A stretch of 64,000 bases of DNA from Agaribacterium sp. ZY112 (GCF_041346925.1 NZ_CP166840.1:806001-870000); one strand, 5' to 3'; shown: positions 8,809-18,322, numbered from the stretch's first letter. Numbers and translations are program-made. Notes: generated by a model from the sequence alone, not told the origin.

Positions 8809-9955
8809 ATTTTTCTTAAGTCTATGTCTTGGGCTGATTTCAAGCCAACTATTTGCAGCCGTACTACCTGATGACCAAGCAGACGTTTTATATCACCGCT
8901 ATGAAGGTGGTGGCATAACCGTTGATGGCCCCTCCGTATTAGTGCGCAAAGGTTATAAAGATAAAATCAGTGCTTGGGGTAATTATTACACCGACAGCAT
9001 TAGTGGAGCCTCTATCGACCTATTAGCCCAAGGCTCGACCTATTACGAAGAAGAGCGCACTGAAACCAGTGTCGGCCTAGATTATTTGCACGACAAAACC
9101 ATTATGAGCATCAGTGCTACCAACAGCTCCGAACGCGATTATGAAGCAAACAGCTTTGCCTTATCACTAAGTCAAGACTTTTTTGGTGATATGAGCACCT
9201 TTAGTATGAACTACAGCCAAGGTAACGACGAAGTTCGCCAGAATATTTATGAAGACGGCAGTATTGTTGAAACCATAGATAGAGGAAAGGCAAGGCACCA
9301 ACGCTTTGGTTTAGGTTTAAGCCAAGTGCTGACTAAAACCTTAATCATTTCAGCCAATGCCGAAGCCGTTATCGATGATGGTTTTCTTAACAACCCCTAT
9401 CGCAGTGTACGTTACGAAGAAAGCGATGGCACCCTAGGTAGAGAGCCTGAGAAATACCCAGAAACTAGAAACAGTGATGCCTTTGCCCTACGAGGCATGT
9501 ACTACCTGCCGTATCGTGCGGCTTTACGAGCTGAATACAGAATCTACAGGGACAGCTGGGGTATAGATGCTAATAACTGGGAACTGCGCTATATACACCC
9601 GATTCAACAGTGGACTTTAGAGGCAAAAGTGCGCGGCTACGAACAGAGCCAGGCTGATTTTTATTCCGATCTTTTCCCCTATGCTGATGCGCAAAACTAC
9701 CGAGCCCGCGATAAAGAAATGAGTGCTTTTAGTAACCAAGCCTTTGGTCTAGGTGCAAGCTACGATTGGCAGCAAACCTATCTAAGCTGGGCAGACAACA
9801 CCACCCTTAACCTGTACTGGGATTTCATTCAGTTCGATTATCAGAACTTTCGTGAAAACACACCAGACAACACCAATGAATACGGTGCTGGTAATGAGCC
9901 ACTTTACGGCTTTGGAGCCAATGTCATTCGAGCTTTTATCTCGATTAAGTACTAA
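8795..9955 (+). CDS. DUF3570 predicted outer-membrane beta-barrel protein
   Basis: I start this gene at GTG 8795, which has GGGAGG five bases upstream and gives a signal peptide (VAVIKFFLSLCLGLISSQLFA). A longer frame from ATG 8702 would put about 30 non-signal residues in front and overlap DUF4266 almost fully. The mature protein of about 365 residues is rich in alternating hydrophobic and polar residues and aromatic girdle residues, ending in AFISIKY. It matches DUF3570, a family predicted to form a large barrel. It is the last gene of the TlpA-DUF4266-DUF3570 set, and a strong hairpin follows. Confidence 0.8.
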   Translation: MAVIKFFLSLCLGLISSQLFAAVLPDDQADVLYHRYEGGGITVDGPSVLVRKGYKDKISAWGNYYTDSISGASIDLLAQGSTYYEEERTETSVGLDYLHDKTIMSISATNSSERDYEANSFALSLSQDFFGDMSTFSMNYSQGNDEVRQNIYEDGSIVETIDRGKARHQRFGLGLSQVLTKTLIISANAEAVIDDGFLNNPYRSVRYEESDGTLGREPEKYPETRNSDAFALRGMYYLPYRAALRAEYRIYRDSWGIDANNWELRYIHPIQQWTLEAKVRGYEQSQADFYSDLFPYADAQNYRARDKEMSAFSNQAFGLGASYDWQQTYLSWADNTTLNLYWDFIQFDYQNFRENTPDNTNEYGAGNEPLYGFGANVIRAFISIKY

Positions 9956-9991
9956 GTCCCAACTTAGCACTTATTAGCCTATCGACCCCAA

Positions 9992-10022
9992 CTAGGGCAA
10001 GCAGTTAGAATGCTTGCCCTAG
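9992..10022. terminator. Hairpin after the DUF3570 gene
   Basis: A perfect 12-base inverted repeat (CTAGGGCAAGCA and its complement) around a 7-base loop lies between DUF3570 and the next lipoprotein gene. There is no good T-run on the plus strand, so it may be a weak terminator or an mRNA 3'-end stabiliser. Confidence 0.5.
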
Positions 10023-10043
10023 CCATCAAAAAGACGCCTAATC

Positions 10044-11129
10044 ATGTTCAGCCGTATCTTTCTTAGCATTGCTATTTTGTTCAGTTTTAGTGCCTGTAAA
10101 CTGGGGTTTGAAGAAAATGAAAATCCTAAAGATAAAAGCGAATACAGTGGCCCATCTGAAGGCGCATGGTGGCTACTAAGTTTTAGCGGTGATACCAACG
10201 GCTACGATCTAAAAAAATACAGCTCAGCATCAAGCTCTATTGTTGTCTATACCGTTAGCGGTCAATTTGAACGACTTGATAACGGCTTTGTGCGCTTTAA
10301 TGTCAGCACAAGTACAGATAACGCCGGTATCGGAGAATTTATAGGAGGTATAGAGTTAGGAGAGAATGCCTTTGTACTATACCCCTTTGAAAGCGGCGCA
10401 GATGAACTTATCCCGCTTGTAGAAAAAGCAGATTGCCCAAGCAGTGATATCAATGGCACTGGTTTATTTATGGAGAACACGGCTGATGCCAGCAGCACAA
10501 GCGTTCGCTGGGTAGGGCCCTTCCTATATTCAATATCGGGTAAAACTGCCAACCTAACCAAAGGTTTTGCTCTTGATGACGCCTTTACAAAAAGCGATGC
10601 TGAAAACATAAACAGCGCTACTTGTAGCGATGGCATTTCATTAAATACGGGGGGTGATCACTTCTTCGCCAGCGACTCTGCCATTGTTGAGGTCGGTAAA
10701 AACGGCAACAACTATCGTCGCTTGTTTAGCCTACCCTCTCGAATTCTCAATGCCATCAATTCGGCAGATGGTAACTATGCCGGTTTGCTTAAAGACTTTG
10801 GCTCACCTTCCGATGAAACATACGCATTAGCCGAGTGTACTAACGGCGCGTGTGAGATCTATAAGATCAATGGTATTGAAGGCAGCAAAGGCAACTCAAG
10901 TTACACCTTAAGATTCAACCAAGAGCTTAACCATGATGATGTGCCAGGCTTAATCACAGGTACGTTAACTGATAACCAAACCACGCCTATTGGCCAAGCT
11001 GGAAATGTCTTGTGCAGCGTTAATTCGGCGCTTAGCAATGGTAATAGCAGTAAACAGCTTCTGCATTGTAATGCTCAGAGTCCAACGACCAACAGCAGCT
11101 TGCTCAATATGATCTTTATTGAGCAATAG
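10044..11129 (+). CDS. Lipoprotein of unknown function
   Basis: A protein of 361 residues with a lipoprotein signal peptide ending in FSAC. After a charged linker (KLGFEENENPKDKSEYS) the rest is rich in Ser, Gly and Asn with six or so scattered cysteines, as in a disulfide-bonded beta-rich exported domain. I do not recognise a family. It follows the DUF3570 operon in the same direction after a hairpin, so it may be separately expressed. Confidence 0.6.
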   Translation: MFSRIFLSIAILFSFSACKLGFEENENPKDKSEYSGPSEGAWWLLSFSGDTNGYDLKKYSSASSSIVVYTVSGQFERLDNGFVRFNVSTSTDNAGIGEFIGGIELGENAFVLYPFESGADELIPLVEKADCPSSDINGTGLFMENTADASSTSVRWVGPFLYSISGKTANLTKGFALDDAFTKSDAENINSATCSDGISLNTGGDHFFASDSAIVEVGKNGNNYRRLFSLPSRILNAINSADGNYAGLLKDFGSPSDETYALAECTNGACEIYKINGIEGSKGNSSYTLRFNQELNHDDVPGLITGTLTDNQTTPIGQAGNVLCSVNSALSNGNSSKQLLHCNAQSPTTNSSLLNMIFIEQ

Positions 11130-11164
11130 ACAAACAAAGCCAACTAACTATTGACACTAGCGCC

Positions 11165-11200
11165 CCAAGTGATACTGTATATAAAAACAGTATCACTTGG
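11165..11200 (+). promoter_or_regulatory. LexA (SOS) box within a 13-base-arm inverted repeat upstream of yebG
   Basis: CTGTATATAAAAACAG at 11175-11190 fits the LexA consensus CTGT-N8-ACAG exactly. It sits inside a longer perfect dyad, CCAAGTGATACTG and its complement, whose right arm ends one base into the ribosome site GGAG of yebG. In E. coli yebG is a known LexA target, so the SOS assignment is strong. The extra arms could also fold in the mRNA and affect translation; that is inference. Confidence 0.85.
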
Positions 11201-11208
11201 AGACCCCC

Positions 11209-11493
11209 ATGGCGGTAATTGCAGTTTGGAAATGTGATCGGGACGGCGCTATGTTCGCAAATAAAAAAGATGCTGAAGAGCATGACAAAATGCTTGAGCT
11301 GGCTGAGAACATCAGCGCCCTGCTTGAGAAAAATATTGATGGTTTAGACGAAAACCAAAGTGAAGCCATTGGCCTTCTCTTGGCACGCCGACGAGAAGAC
11401 CTAGCTAAAGCCTGTAAAGGTAAACCTGAGCTTCTTCTTCAAGAAAACGAAGAAAGCGATGACCAAAACGTCACACCCATTAGCGCAGCTTAA
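11209..11493 (+). CDS. yebG: YebG family SOS-induced protein
   Basis: About 94 residues beginning MAVIAVWKCDRDGAMF, the conserved YebG start, with GGAG seven bases upstream. The conserved RREDLAKA segment follows. The C-terminal acidic tail is longer than in E. coli. YebG is a small DNA damage-inducible protein of unclear molecular role, and the LexA box directly upstream agrees with this. It stands alone between the envelope cluster and the convergent AEC transporter gene. Confidence 0.9.
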   Translation: MAVIAVWKCDRDGAMFANKKDAEEHDKMLELAENISALLEKNIDGLDENQSEAIGLLLARRREDLAKACKGKPELLLQENEESDDQNVTPISAA

Positions 11494-11500
11494 CGCTTTT

Positions 11501-11553
11501 ATGCCAATCCGGGCCTACGTTTCCCCCCTTTTTTCGTTAACCCGGGTCGGCAT
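11501..11553. terminator. Imperfect hairpin between yebG and the AEC transporter gene
   Basis: ATGCCaatCCGGG at 11501-11513 pairs with CCCGGgtcGGCAT at 11541-11553 in 10 of 13 positions, with a C/T-rich loop. It lies between two convergent genes. It may serve as a bidirectional terminator; this is weakly supported. Confidence 0.3.
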
Positions 11554-11606
11554 ACCCTCTTAAGCATTAACGCTTCTAGCAACTTTAAGGCAGCCACCAT
11601 CATTAC

Positions 11607-12536
11607 CTAGGCTTGCAAGAAATGCATCGCTAGCGACAGCGTTAACAAACTTAACAAAGTAGACCATATAATGGTTGAAGCCACCAAGGCTTCAGAATTT
11701 TGATAACGCCTAGCAATAACCTGAGTACTCACACCAACCGGCATCGCTGCAATCATCACCGCTGTCTGCAACCACAAGCCCTCGATACCCCAAAGCTGGC
11801 TCGCACTCAGGTAAATGGCCGTTGGCAATAGCAACAGCTTAGCTAAGGACAAAATAGAAGCTTGAAGAAGCGCTCCTCGTAAGCTGAAGTGACTTAAGGT
11901 TGCACCAAGCACCAAGAAAGACAAAGGAACAGCCGCCTCGCTTAATAAAGCCAAGGCGTTATCAACAATTAAGGGTAGGTGAAAGCCCATCGCATTCAGA
12001 GCTAAACCACACAACAAACTCATTGTGATCGGGTTTTTAAACAAGCTCAGAGCAATGTTTTTAATTTGTATAAAAACCCTACCCGGCTTCATGCCATCGG
12101 ATTCTGCAGCTACTGTCGCTAAGCTAAACAAAATAAAGTTATGCACACTGATAATGATTGACATAGGCAGTAATGCCTCATCACCCAAAAAGTGCAAACA
12201 AACAGGAATACCAATTACCGTCACATTGCCGTAGACACTCGACATCGCCAAGATACTGCGGGCTTTCCCCTTGACCTTAAGACAACGTAAAACGACTAAG
12301 GCCAGACAAAACAATAAGATTAGTGGAAAGAAATAAGCAGCCAGATAGGCAGCGTAATTAAAGCCCACTAACTCCGCCTTTAAAATGCCATTAAATAAAA
12401 GCGCAGGTATTAAAATACTAAATACCAAACTATTAAGATTGGCTTCGCCTTCTTTATTTAAGAAACGAAAGCGGCTAAGCACATAACCTAACGCGGCGAT
12501 AAGTAATACGGGGGCAATGGCGGAGACTAACTGCAC
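11607..12536 (-). CDS. AEC family (auxin efflux carrier-like) transporter
   Basis: A 309-residue inner-membrane protein with about ten hydrophobic segments in two halves, starting SAIAPVLLIAALGYVLSR as is typical of AEC family permeases. The C-terminal half contains the family's VPLSFLVLGATLS and MPVGVSTQVIARRY segments. Members export or import organic acids such as malate or malonate; the substrate cannot be told here. It is convergent with yebG and lies 86 bases downstream of rlmF in the same direction. Confidence 0.85.
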   Translation of the reverse strand: MQLVSAIAPVLLIAALGYVLSRFRFLNKEGEANLNSLVFSILIPALLFNGILKAELVGFNYAAYLAAYFFPLILLFCLALVVLRCLKVKGKARSILAMSSVYGNVTVIGIPVCLHFLGDEALLPMSIIISVHNFILFSLATVAAESDGMKPGRVFIQIKNIALSLFKNPITMSLLCGLALNAMGFHLPLIVDNALALLSEAAVPLSFLVLGATLSHFSLRGALLQASILSLAKLLLLPTAIYLSASQLWGIEGLWLQTAVMIAAMPVGVSTQVIARRYQNSEALVASTIIWSTLLSLLTLSLAMHFLQA

Positions 12537-12622
12537 AAGGGTGACTTCCGGCTAAAAAGCGCAGTATAGCAAGCCAGCCATAGAAAGCTTTGAGCTAGCT
12601 CAGCTGGAAACAGCCCAACAAA

Positions 12623-13555
12623 CTAAGAAAACGACCAAGCTAAAATACGAGTGATTTTATTGCCTTGCCTCATCTCTATCTCTCTTATATCACTAGCTGC
12701 CAACTTCTTTAAGAGCTTATGGGCAGCTTTAAGGTTTTCACTTTTTGAAACAAGGCTTGTAAACCAGCGGCACTGACCGGCAAAGTCTTTACTTTCCTTA
12801 ATCATCAGGCGTAGAAATTTTTGCTCACCGCCCTTGCACCAAAGCTCAGCTTTTTGTCCGCCAAAGTTCAACTTAGCCTGATCTTTTCTAGATAACAAAG
12901 CATCTTCACCGGCACGCTGCTTGCGACTTTTTTCGAGCCGAGCTTGTTTGCGTTTGTTGCCCTTTAGAGCCTCTTCTAGCGAGGAATGAAATGGCGGATT
13001 ACACACACTAAGTTGGTAGTATTCTCCAGGTTGAATCACGCCTTTAAACATCTGCCCCTGATTAGCCTGTAAGCGTGTTTCAATGCCGCCATGAAGCTTG
13101 TTGCTCTTTATAATCTTATCTAGGTTGTCCAAAGCCAAAGGATCAACATCGGAGCCCACACAATGCCAACTATAAACTTGGCTTGCCAATAAGGCATAAA
13201 TGCCATTGGCCCCAGTGCCTATATCCAGCATCTTAATCTTGCCAGCTTGTTTATCAGAAACAGTTGCACAAACCAGTTCGGCGGCGTGGTGAATATAATC
13301 CACTCGCCCAGGAATAGGCGGGCACAAATACCCCTTGGGAATATCCCAATAAGTAATATGGTAATAATGTTTAAGTAAGGCTGCGTTTAAAGCGACAACA
13401 GCTTTTGCATCGGCAAAGTCGATACTAAGCTGTTTGTTAGCATTAGGTTTAACAAACGCTTTTAAAGCAGGCCAGGCCTTTGTTAATAGCGGGAAATCAT
13501 AACCATGCTTATGAAGGTTATGTTTATGTAAACTTTTAACAATAGGCTTAGGCAC
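12623..13555 (-). CDS. rlmF: 23S rRNA (adenine1618-N6)-methyltransferase
   Basis: 310 residues. The N-terminal LHKHNLHKHGYDFPLL and the WDIPKGYLCPPIPGRVDYIHH block are hallmarks of RlmF (YbiN). The SAM-binding MLDIGTGANGIY motif is near residue 120 and the catalytic NPPF motif (SVCNPPFHSSLEEA) near 185. It methylates A1618 of 23S rRNA in the cytoplasm. Length matches the family. It is on the minus strand just downstream of pqiC. Confidence 0.93.
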   Translation of the reverse strand: MPKPIVKSLHKHNLHKHGYDFPLLTKAWPALKAFVKPNANKQLSIDFADAKAVVALNAALLKHYYHITYWDIPKGYLCPPIPGRVDYIHHAAELVCATVSDKQAGKIKMLDIGTGANGIYALLASQVYSWHCVGSDVDPLALDNLDKIIKSNKLHGGIETRLQANQGQMFKGVIQPGEYYQLSVCNPPFHSSLEEALKGNKRKQARLEKSRKQRAGEDALLSRKDQAKLNFGGQKAELWCKGGEQKFLRLMIKESKDFAGQCRWFTSLVSKSENLKAAHKLLKKLAASDIREIEMRQGNKITRILAWSFS

Positions 13556-13605
13556 GTAGAACCCTTAACTAATTATTCGCTCTAGCGCCTTTAAAAGCGA
13601 AGATC

Positions 13606-14217
13606 TTATTTAGCTTCTAATACTAAAAGCTTGGCGGCTAAATCTTGCGAGAACTGTAATAACAGTTCGTTTAAGGTTTTTACATAGGCAGCGTAACTTT
13701 CAGCGCTTTGTTCTTGCTGGTGATAACTGCCTCGGGCAACTTCCTTATTCGCTTTTATATCAAATAAAGACCACTGCAAATGCAGAGCAACATCACCACC
13801 ACGAATACCATCAAACTGCTGAACGTCTATACGCAATTGTAACTGAGGCCTTGCACGGCTATCCCAAGGGAAAGACTGTACACTTAATTGACCTAAGCGC
13901 TCATCTAACTCAATTGCTAATACCCGAGCCATCGCCTCATCTAAGCTTTCTGCCCAAGCATGAGAACCACTAACTTTAAGCTGCTGGCTATCGGTTCGAC
14001 TTACAATAGACGGGTTCTTTAAATAACCCGTTAGTACAACAGGGCCAACCCCCAAAGTAACTAAGCTACTGGGTTTATCATTAACAGCCTCAACTTGAGC
14101 ATGAGAAGCCAATGGCTTTGAAAATAAAGTGTAATAACTTGTTGCAGGGCCACTGCTTGAACAGGCAGCCACGAATAAAACAAGCGCTAGCAATAAATAA
14201 GGCTTGATCTTATTCAT
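13606..14217 (-). CDS. pqiC: PqiC-type lipoprotein (ABC-transport auxiliary, YmbA family)
   Basis: I start it at ATG 14217, where a lipoprotein signal ending in FVAAC begins; the longer upstream frame gives no signal peptide. About 203 residues in the mature reading frame, with the family segment TSYYTLFSKPLA and VTLGVGPVVLTGYLKNP. PqiC is an outer-membrane lipoprotein that docks the PqiB tube spanning the periplasm for lipid transport. The start codon overlaps the stop of pqiB by 8 bases, so translation is coupled. Confidence 0.9.
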   Translation of the reverse strand: MNKIKPYLLLALVLFVAACSSSGPATSYYTLFSKPLASHAQVEAVNDKPSSLVTLGVGPVVLTGYLKNPSIVSRTDSQQLKVSGSHAWAESLDEAMARVLAIELDERLGQLSVQSFPWDSRARPQLQLRIDVQQFDGIRGGDVALHLQWSLFDIKANKEVARGSYHQQEQSAESYAAYVKTLNELLLQFSQDLAAKLLVLEAK

Positions 14218-15808
14218 CTTTATCGGCTCCAGAAATAAGTGAGTTAGGGTGGCGGTTAAGCTCATCCAAAAAGAGTTGTAATGAACGACCTGCACCTGAG
14301 AGACTCTCAAGCATGCCATTTAGCTCGTGGCGCATCTGTGCATCAGGAGCCAACATCGAGTTGAGGTTTTCCATCAACTTTTCAGATTCCGCTAGGGCTT
14401 GTTGAGCGCTATCTAAGCTCTGATCCAAGCCATCAACAGCGCCATCAATTTTCTGTGCCGTTTTTTGCTGTTCAAGTGTGCCTAGAATTTGTTTAAGGCT
14501 ATACATGCTTGAAGCTAGATCCTGACCGATTTGATCAAAAGGAATGTCATTAATCTTGCCTAAGATAGTGTCTACTTTTGCGGCCATCTCGGCACTGTCT
14601 TCAGCGGACGTTGGCAGCTCAGTAAAATCTTTATTGCTAACAATGGCCCTTGGCCCTTCATCGGTAAAACCTAGGTCGATGTACTTAGCCCCAGTAATTA
14701 AACTAGAAACCGCCATCTTAGCTCGCAAACCATCATTAACCATAGCCGCAAGACGTTCATCTACTTCTTCTCGGCTAGGGTGATCATCTACATCAAAACG
14801 CTGTGGCTCCATCGAGATATAAACATGCAGGCTGTGCTCGGTGTTATCGGCATTGTCTAATTTCACATCGACAACCTCGCCAATTTTAATACCCCTAAAC
14901 TCCACTGGTGCGCCAACAGATAGGCCACGAATAGAACCAGAGAAGCGCAGTAAATAAAAATATTTAATGGTATAGCGCTCTTCTAGCACGCTTTCTCTGT
15001 CGGGGTATAAATAAAAGCGGTGGCCTCGATCAGCCAGGCTTGAATCTCCCAAGCTGGCGCTATTATCAAACTCAATACCACCGGCAATTAAAGAGGTAAG
15101 AGAAGCCATTTTTGCTTTCATTCCATCAGCGCCAAGGCTCACACCAAAGCCACTTACATCCCAAAAGCGCGAACGGTTTTGCACCATCGCATCGTGTGGC
15201 GAGCGAATAAAAAAGTTCACATCCACACTTTGCTGATCTTCAGCCAAGCGATAGCCTGTGACTTCACCCACTTGGATCTGGCGGTAATAAATAGGCGAAC
15301 CAATATCTAACGACCCCAGTGTTTCAGATTGCAATACATAATGACGACCTTTAGCACTGCTTTGCAGAATCGGAGTTTCATCTAAACCACGGAAGGAACT
15401 TTCACTATCACCTTCATCACCGGGGTCCATAACAATATAAACCCCCGAAATAAGGGTACCTAGATTGCTTACACCTTTTGCAGAGATGCGTGGAGTCACC
15501 ACCCAAAAACGAGTGTTTTTACTTAAGTGCTTAGATACGGCCCTGTCAATTTCAGCGCTCACAATTACACGCTGCAGATCCTCACTTAAACGCACGGTTT
15601 TAACTTGGCCGACTTTGACATCCTTTAAGCGAATTTGAGTTTGCCCAGGCTGAATATCTGATGCACTGGCAAAACTAATTTCTATTAAGGTGCCTTTTTC
15701 CATTTGCGCCTCTACAGCAAGCCACACTGCAATCACAAAGGCGACTATAGGTACGATCCAAACAGGACTTATACGCGCTATTCGTTTAACGATTGGTTGT
15801 TTCACCAC
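14210..15808 (-). CDS. pqiB: PqiB, MlaD/MCE-domain tunnel protein
   Basis: 532 residues with one N-terminal membrane segment (PVWIVPIVAFVIAVWLAVEA) and three MCE domains, recognised by repeats of the QIRLKDVKVGQVKTVRLS type near residues 60, 180 and 305. A helical, coiled-coil-like C-terminus follows. In E. coli, PqiB hexamers form a syringe-like tube for phospholipid movement between the membranes, with PqiA in the inner membrane and PqiC at the outer. Gene order pqiA-pqiB-pqiC with overlaps at both junctions supports the call. Confidence 0.94.
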   Translation of the reverse strand: MVKQPIVKRIARISPVWIVPIVAFVIAVWLAVEAQMEKGTLIEISFASASDIQPGQTQIRLKDVKVGQVKTVRLSEDLQRVIVSAEIDRAVSKHLSKNTRFWVVTPRISAKGVSNLGTLISGVYIVMDPGDEGDSESSFRGLDETPILQSSAKGRHYVLQSETLGSLDIGSPIYYRQIQVGEVTGYRLAEDQQSVDVNFFIRSPHDAMVQNRSRFWDVSGFGVSLGADGMKAKMASLTSLIAGGIEFDNSASLGDSSLADRGHRFYLYPDRESVLEERYTIKYFYLLRFSGSIRGLSVGAPVEFRGIKIGEVVDVKLDNADNTEHSLHVYISMEPQRFDVDDHPSREEVDERLAAMVNDGLRAKMAVSSLITGAKYIDLGFTDEGPRAIVSNKDFTELPTSAEDSAEMAAKVDTILGKINDIPFDQIGQDLASSMYSLKQILGTLEQQKTAQKIDGAVDGLDQSLDSAQQALAESEKLMENLNSMLAPDAQMRHELNGMLESLSGAGRSLQLFLDELNRHPNSLISGADKDE

Positions 15809-17117
15809 TATCCTTTTTTCTTAAGTGTTGATTTCTTGCATCCCACAACAAACGTGGATCGAAACTCTCCGCAGCAATCATTGTAATTACCACAACTGCG
15901 CCAAACGCAATAATAGCGCCTTCAGCTTCCACGGTATAAACAAAGCCAAATTGTACTAGAGCCACAAAGATCGTGACGACAAAAACATCCACCATAGACC
16001 AACGGCCAATAATTTCTGTGAGCTTGTACAACCAAGCTCGATGTCGAACACCTATTCTGACCTTCCACTTCACTGCGGCTAACAAATAACAAAGAATCAC
16101 TAGTTTTAAGATAGGCACGGCAATACTGGCAATAAAAATAACAGCGGCAATACCATAAAGGCCATTGGCAATCAGTGCTACCACACCAGAAAAGATGGTA
16201 TCGGTGCTGACATCTCCCAAGGTGCTATAAGTCATAATTGGCAGCATGTTCGCTGGAATATATAAGATGGCCGCCGCCAAAGTCAGCGCTGCTGTTTTTT
16301 CTAAACTGCGAGGTAGACGTTCATGAACCTCTGAACCACAGCGCGGACATACATTTTGCTCTTCAACAATACTTTTACCCACCATGGCATTACACGATGT
16401 GCAATCCAGTACAGGCTCGCCTACCTTAGCGGTAAAATAGTTATTACTATTTATCCAAGCCCAAAACATCATCCTATTGAGCTTAATATTGGCCAGGATA
16501 AGCATCGCAACCAACAAAAACAGCGCGTAAGCACCAAATTCCAGTTCTAAATGCGCCATATCGGCCATCTTAATGGAGGCCACCACCATGCTCAGTAAGA
16601 AAACTTCAAGCATCGACCAACTTTGAATTTGATTAAACCAGCGCAATACCGTGGCCTGCCCCCACAAACGCCGATTAAAATAATAAGGCAACAAGAGATA
16701 GAGCAAAGCCGCAATTTCACACAAGGGAAAGAGCAGTAGAGTCACAAAAATTAAGGCGGCAAGAATAAAATTATTGCGCTCAAGCAAAGCCCAAAAACCA
16801 TCAAAAATGGTGATACTCTGGCTTTGTGCCCCAATCTCTAAGGTAAGTATCGGGAAAAACACACTGATTAAAAACAGAGCCAAGGCGGCAAATGTCAGTG
16901 CAATAACGGCTTCAAACCAACGACTCTTAGACTCACTCAATTGAGCCCCGCAATTAAAGCAGAGCATTTCATGCTCGGGCTCAAGCGCTACAACATACTG
17001 AACTTGGCCACAGCTATTACAGACCAACCAATCTTTATGTTCGCTGTGCAGAGATTCAGGGCCAGAGCGTCCCATATCTTCAAGCAGAGCCTGTAAATGT
17101 TCTTTATGCTCACTCAT
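15786..17117 (-). CDS. pqiA: PqiA inner-membrane protein with zinc-ribbon motifs
   Basis: 443 residues. Two similar halves each begin with a zinc-ribbon-like CxxC...CxxC motif (CNSCGQ...CFNCGA near residue 34-57 and CTSCNA...CPRCGS near 240-262), followed by four hydrophobic segments of the PqiA family. It is the inner-membrane component of the Pqi lipid transport system and overlaps pqiB by 23 bases. In E. coli the operon responds to paraquat through SoxRS; no such site was identified here. Confidence 0.93.
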   Translation of the reverse strand: MSEHKEHLQALLEDMGRSGPESLHSEHKDWLVCNSCGQVQYVVALEPEHEMLCFNCGAQLSESKSRWFEAVIALTFAALALFLISVFFPILTLEIGAQSQSITIFDGFWALLERNNFILAALIFVTLLLFPLCEIAALLYLLLPYYFNRRLWGQATVLRWFNQIQSWSMLEVFLLSMVVASIKMADMAHLELEFGAYALFLLVAMLILANIKLNRMMFWAWINSNNYFTAKVGEPVLDCTSCNAMVGKSIVEEQNVCPRCGSEVHERLPRSLEKTAALTLAAAILYIPANMLPIMTYSTLGDVSTDTIFSGVVALIANGLYGIAAVIFIASIAVPILKLVILCYLLAAVKWKVRIGVRHRAWLYKLTEIIGRWSMVDVFVVTIFVALVQFGFVYTVEAEGAIIAFGAVVVITMIAAESFDPRLLWDARNQHLRKKDSGETTNR

Positions 17118-17128
17118 GCCTTGCCTTA

Positions 17129-18322
17129 TTACCCCGCTGCCGCAGAGCTAAACCATTGCCGAAGTAAATACGAACGATCTACCAAGTTTAGTGCCTGGTT
17201 GCGAACATATCTTAAGCCTAAATTGTCACTTGCAAAGCTCCGCTTAAACAACTCCATGGCGGCCATCGAGGCAAGATTCTGTGGCTGTCTCTGCCTGTCA
17301 AAGCGACGCAGAGTTGCATCTTCACCAGCACCTAAACCTCGCTCTGCGGCACGGCTTAATTCAGATGCAAGCACTTCGACATCGTAAAAACCGAGGTTCA
17401 CACCCTGCCCAGCTAAGGGGTGTATCGTATGCGCTGCATCACCAACAAGCACAGCTCCGGGCTGCCAATAGCGCTTGGCCGAGCGCTGTCTCAAAGCAAT
17501 AGAATAACGTGTATCACTGTGTAATACAGAACCCAAACGTCGCTCAAAGACCTGCTCGAGCTGAGCGTTAAATTGCGCCTCATCCAAAGCCATCACTCTA
17601 TTTGCTTCATGAGTCACAAGAGACCAAACGATGGAGCTGCGATGACGACCATCATCCGAACTGAGAGGTAAAAACGCTAAAGGCCCATTAGCTGAAAAGC
17701 GTTGCCACGCACAATGTTGATGAGGCAATTCAGTTTCAACCGTAGTGACAACGGCCGCATGCTGATAATCCCACTCACGAGTTTCAAAATTAAGCGTTTG
17801 CCTAAGCCACGAACGAGCACCGTCAGCACCCACAACTAATTCAGCCTCAAGCTCAGTAGCATCAGACAGTGTTAAACGGCTTACTTGATCACTCGTATCA
17901 AGACCCTCTAACTTCGCCTCACGCCACTGTTTAATTTGCCCATACTGTGCGAGTTTTTTAGTCAGTGCCGCCAGCAGTACTTTGTTTTCAACGATATAAC
18001 CCAACTGGGGCTGAGCAATATCGGCGCAGTCAAAATTTAAACAGCCAGTGCCGTGCTCATCCCAAATATGCATCTTTTGATAGGCACAGTGACGAGCAAG
18101 CTCAGACCAAATACCTAGCTGCTCTAATAGCTTTACACTACGCAGAGACAAGGCCACAACACGAGCATCATAGCTGCTTAAATCAGCTTCATAATTTGCC
18201 TCTGAGCTGTCGATTAAAGCAATAGACCAATGTTGGCATTGCTCATCGTTCGCAAGCGCCAAAGCCAGCGCGCTGCCAACTAAGCCGCCACCAACAATGG
18301 CGATATCTACTTTGCTATTCAA
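17129..18322 (-). CDS. ubiI: FAD-dependent ubiquinone hydroxylase (UbiI/VisC type)
   Basis: 397 residues. N-terminal FAD-binding Rossmann motif DIAIVGGGLVGSALALAL, the GAD motif VVGADGARSWLR near residue 163, and the second FAD motif VGDAAHTIHPLAGQGVNLG near 290. This is the class of aromatic-ring hydroxylases acting on the ubiquinone precursor. It lies directly after ubiH (overlap 4 bases) in the order pepP-ubiH-ubiI known from Pseudomonas and E. coli, which supports UbiI. Sequence alone does not separate UbiI from other members with full certainty. Confidence 0.85.
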   Translation of the reverse strand: MNSKVDIAIVGGGLVGSALALALANDEQCQHWSIALIDSSEANYEADLSSYDARVVALSLRSVKLLEQLGIWSELARHCAYQKMHIWDEHGTGCLNFDCADIAQPQLGYIVENKVLLAALTKKLAQYGQIKQWREAKLEGLDTSDQVSRLTLSDATELEAELVVGADGARSWLRQTLNFETREWDYQHAAVVTTVETELPHQHCAWQRFSANGPLAFLPLSSDDGRHRSSIVWSLVTHEANRVMALDEAQFNAQLEQVFERRLGSVLHSDTRYSIALRQRSAKRYWQPGAVLVGDAAHTIHPLAGQGVNLGFYDVEVLASELSRAAERGLGAGEDATLRRFDRQRQPQNLASMAAMELFKRSFASDNLGLRYVRNQALNLVDRSYLLRQWFSSAAAG

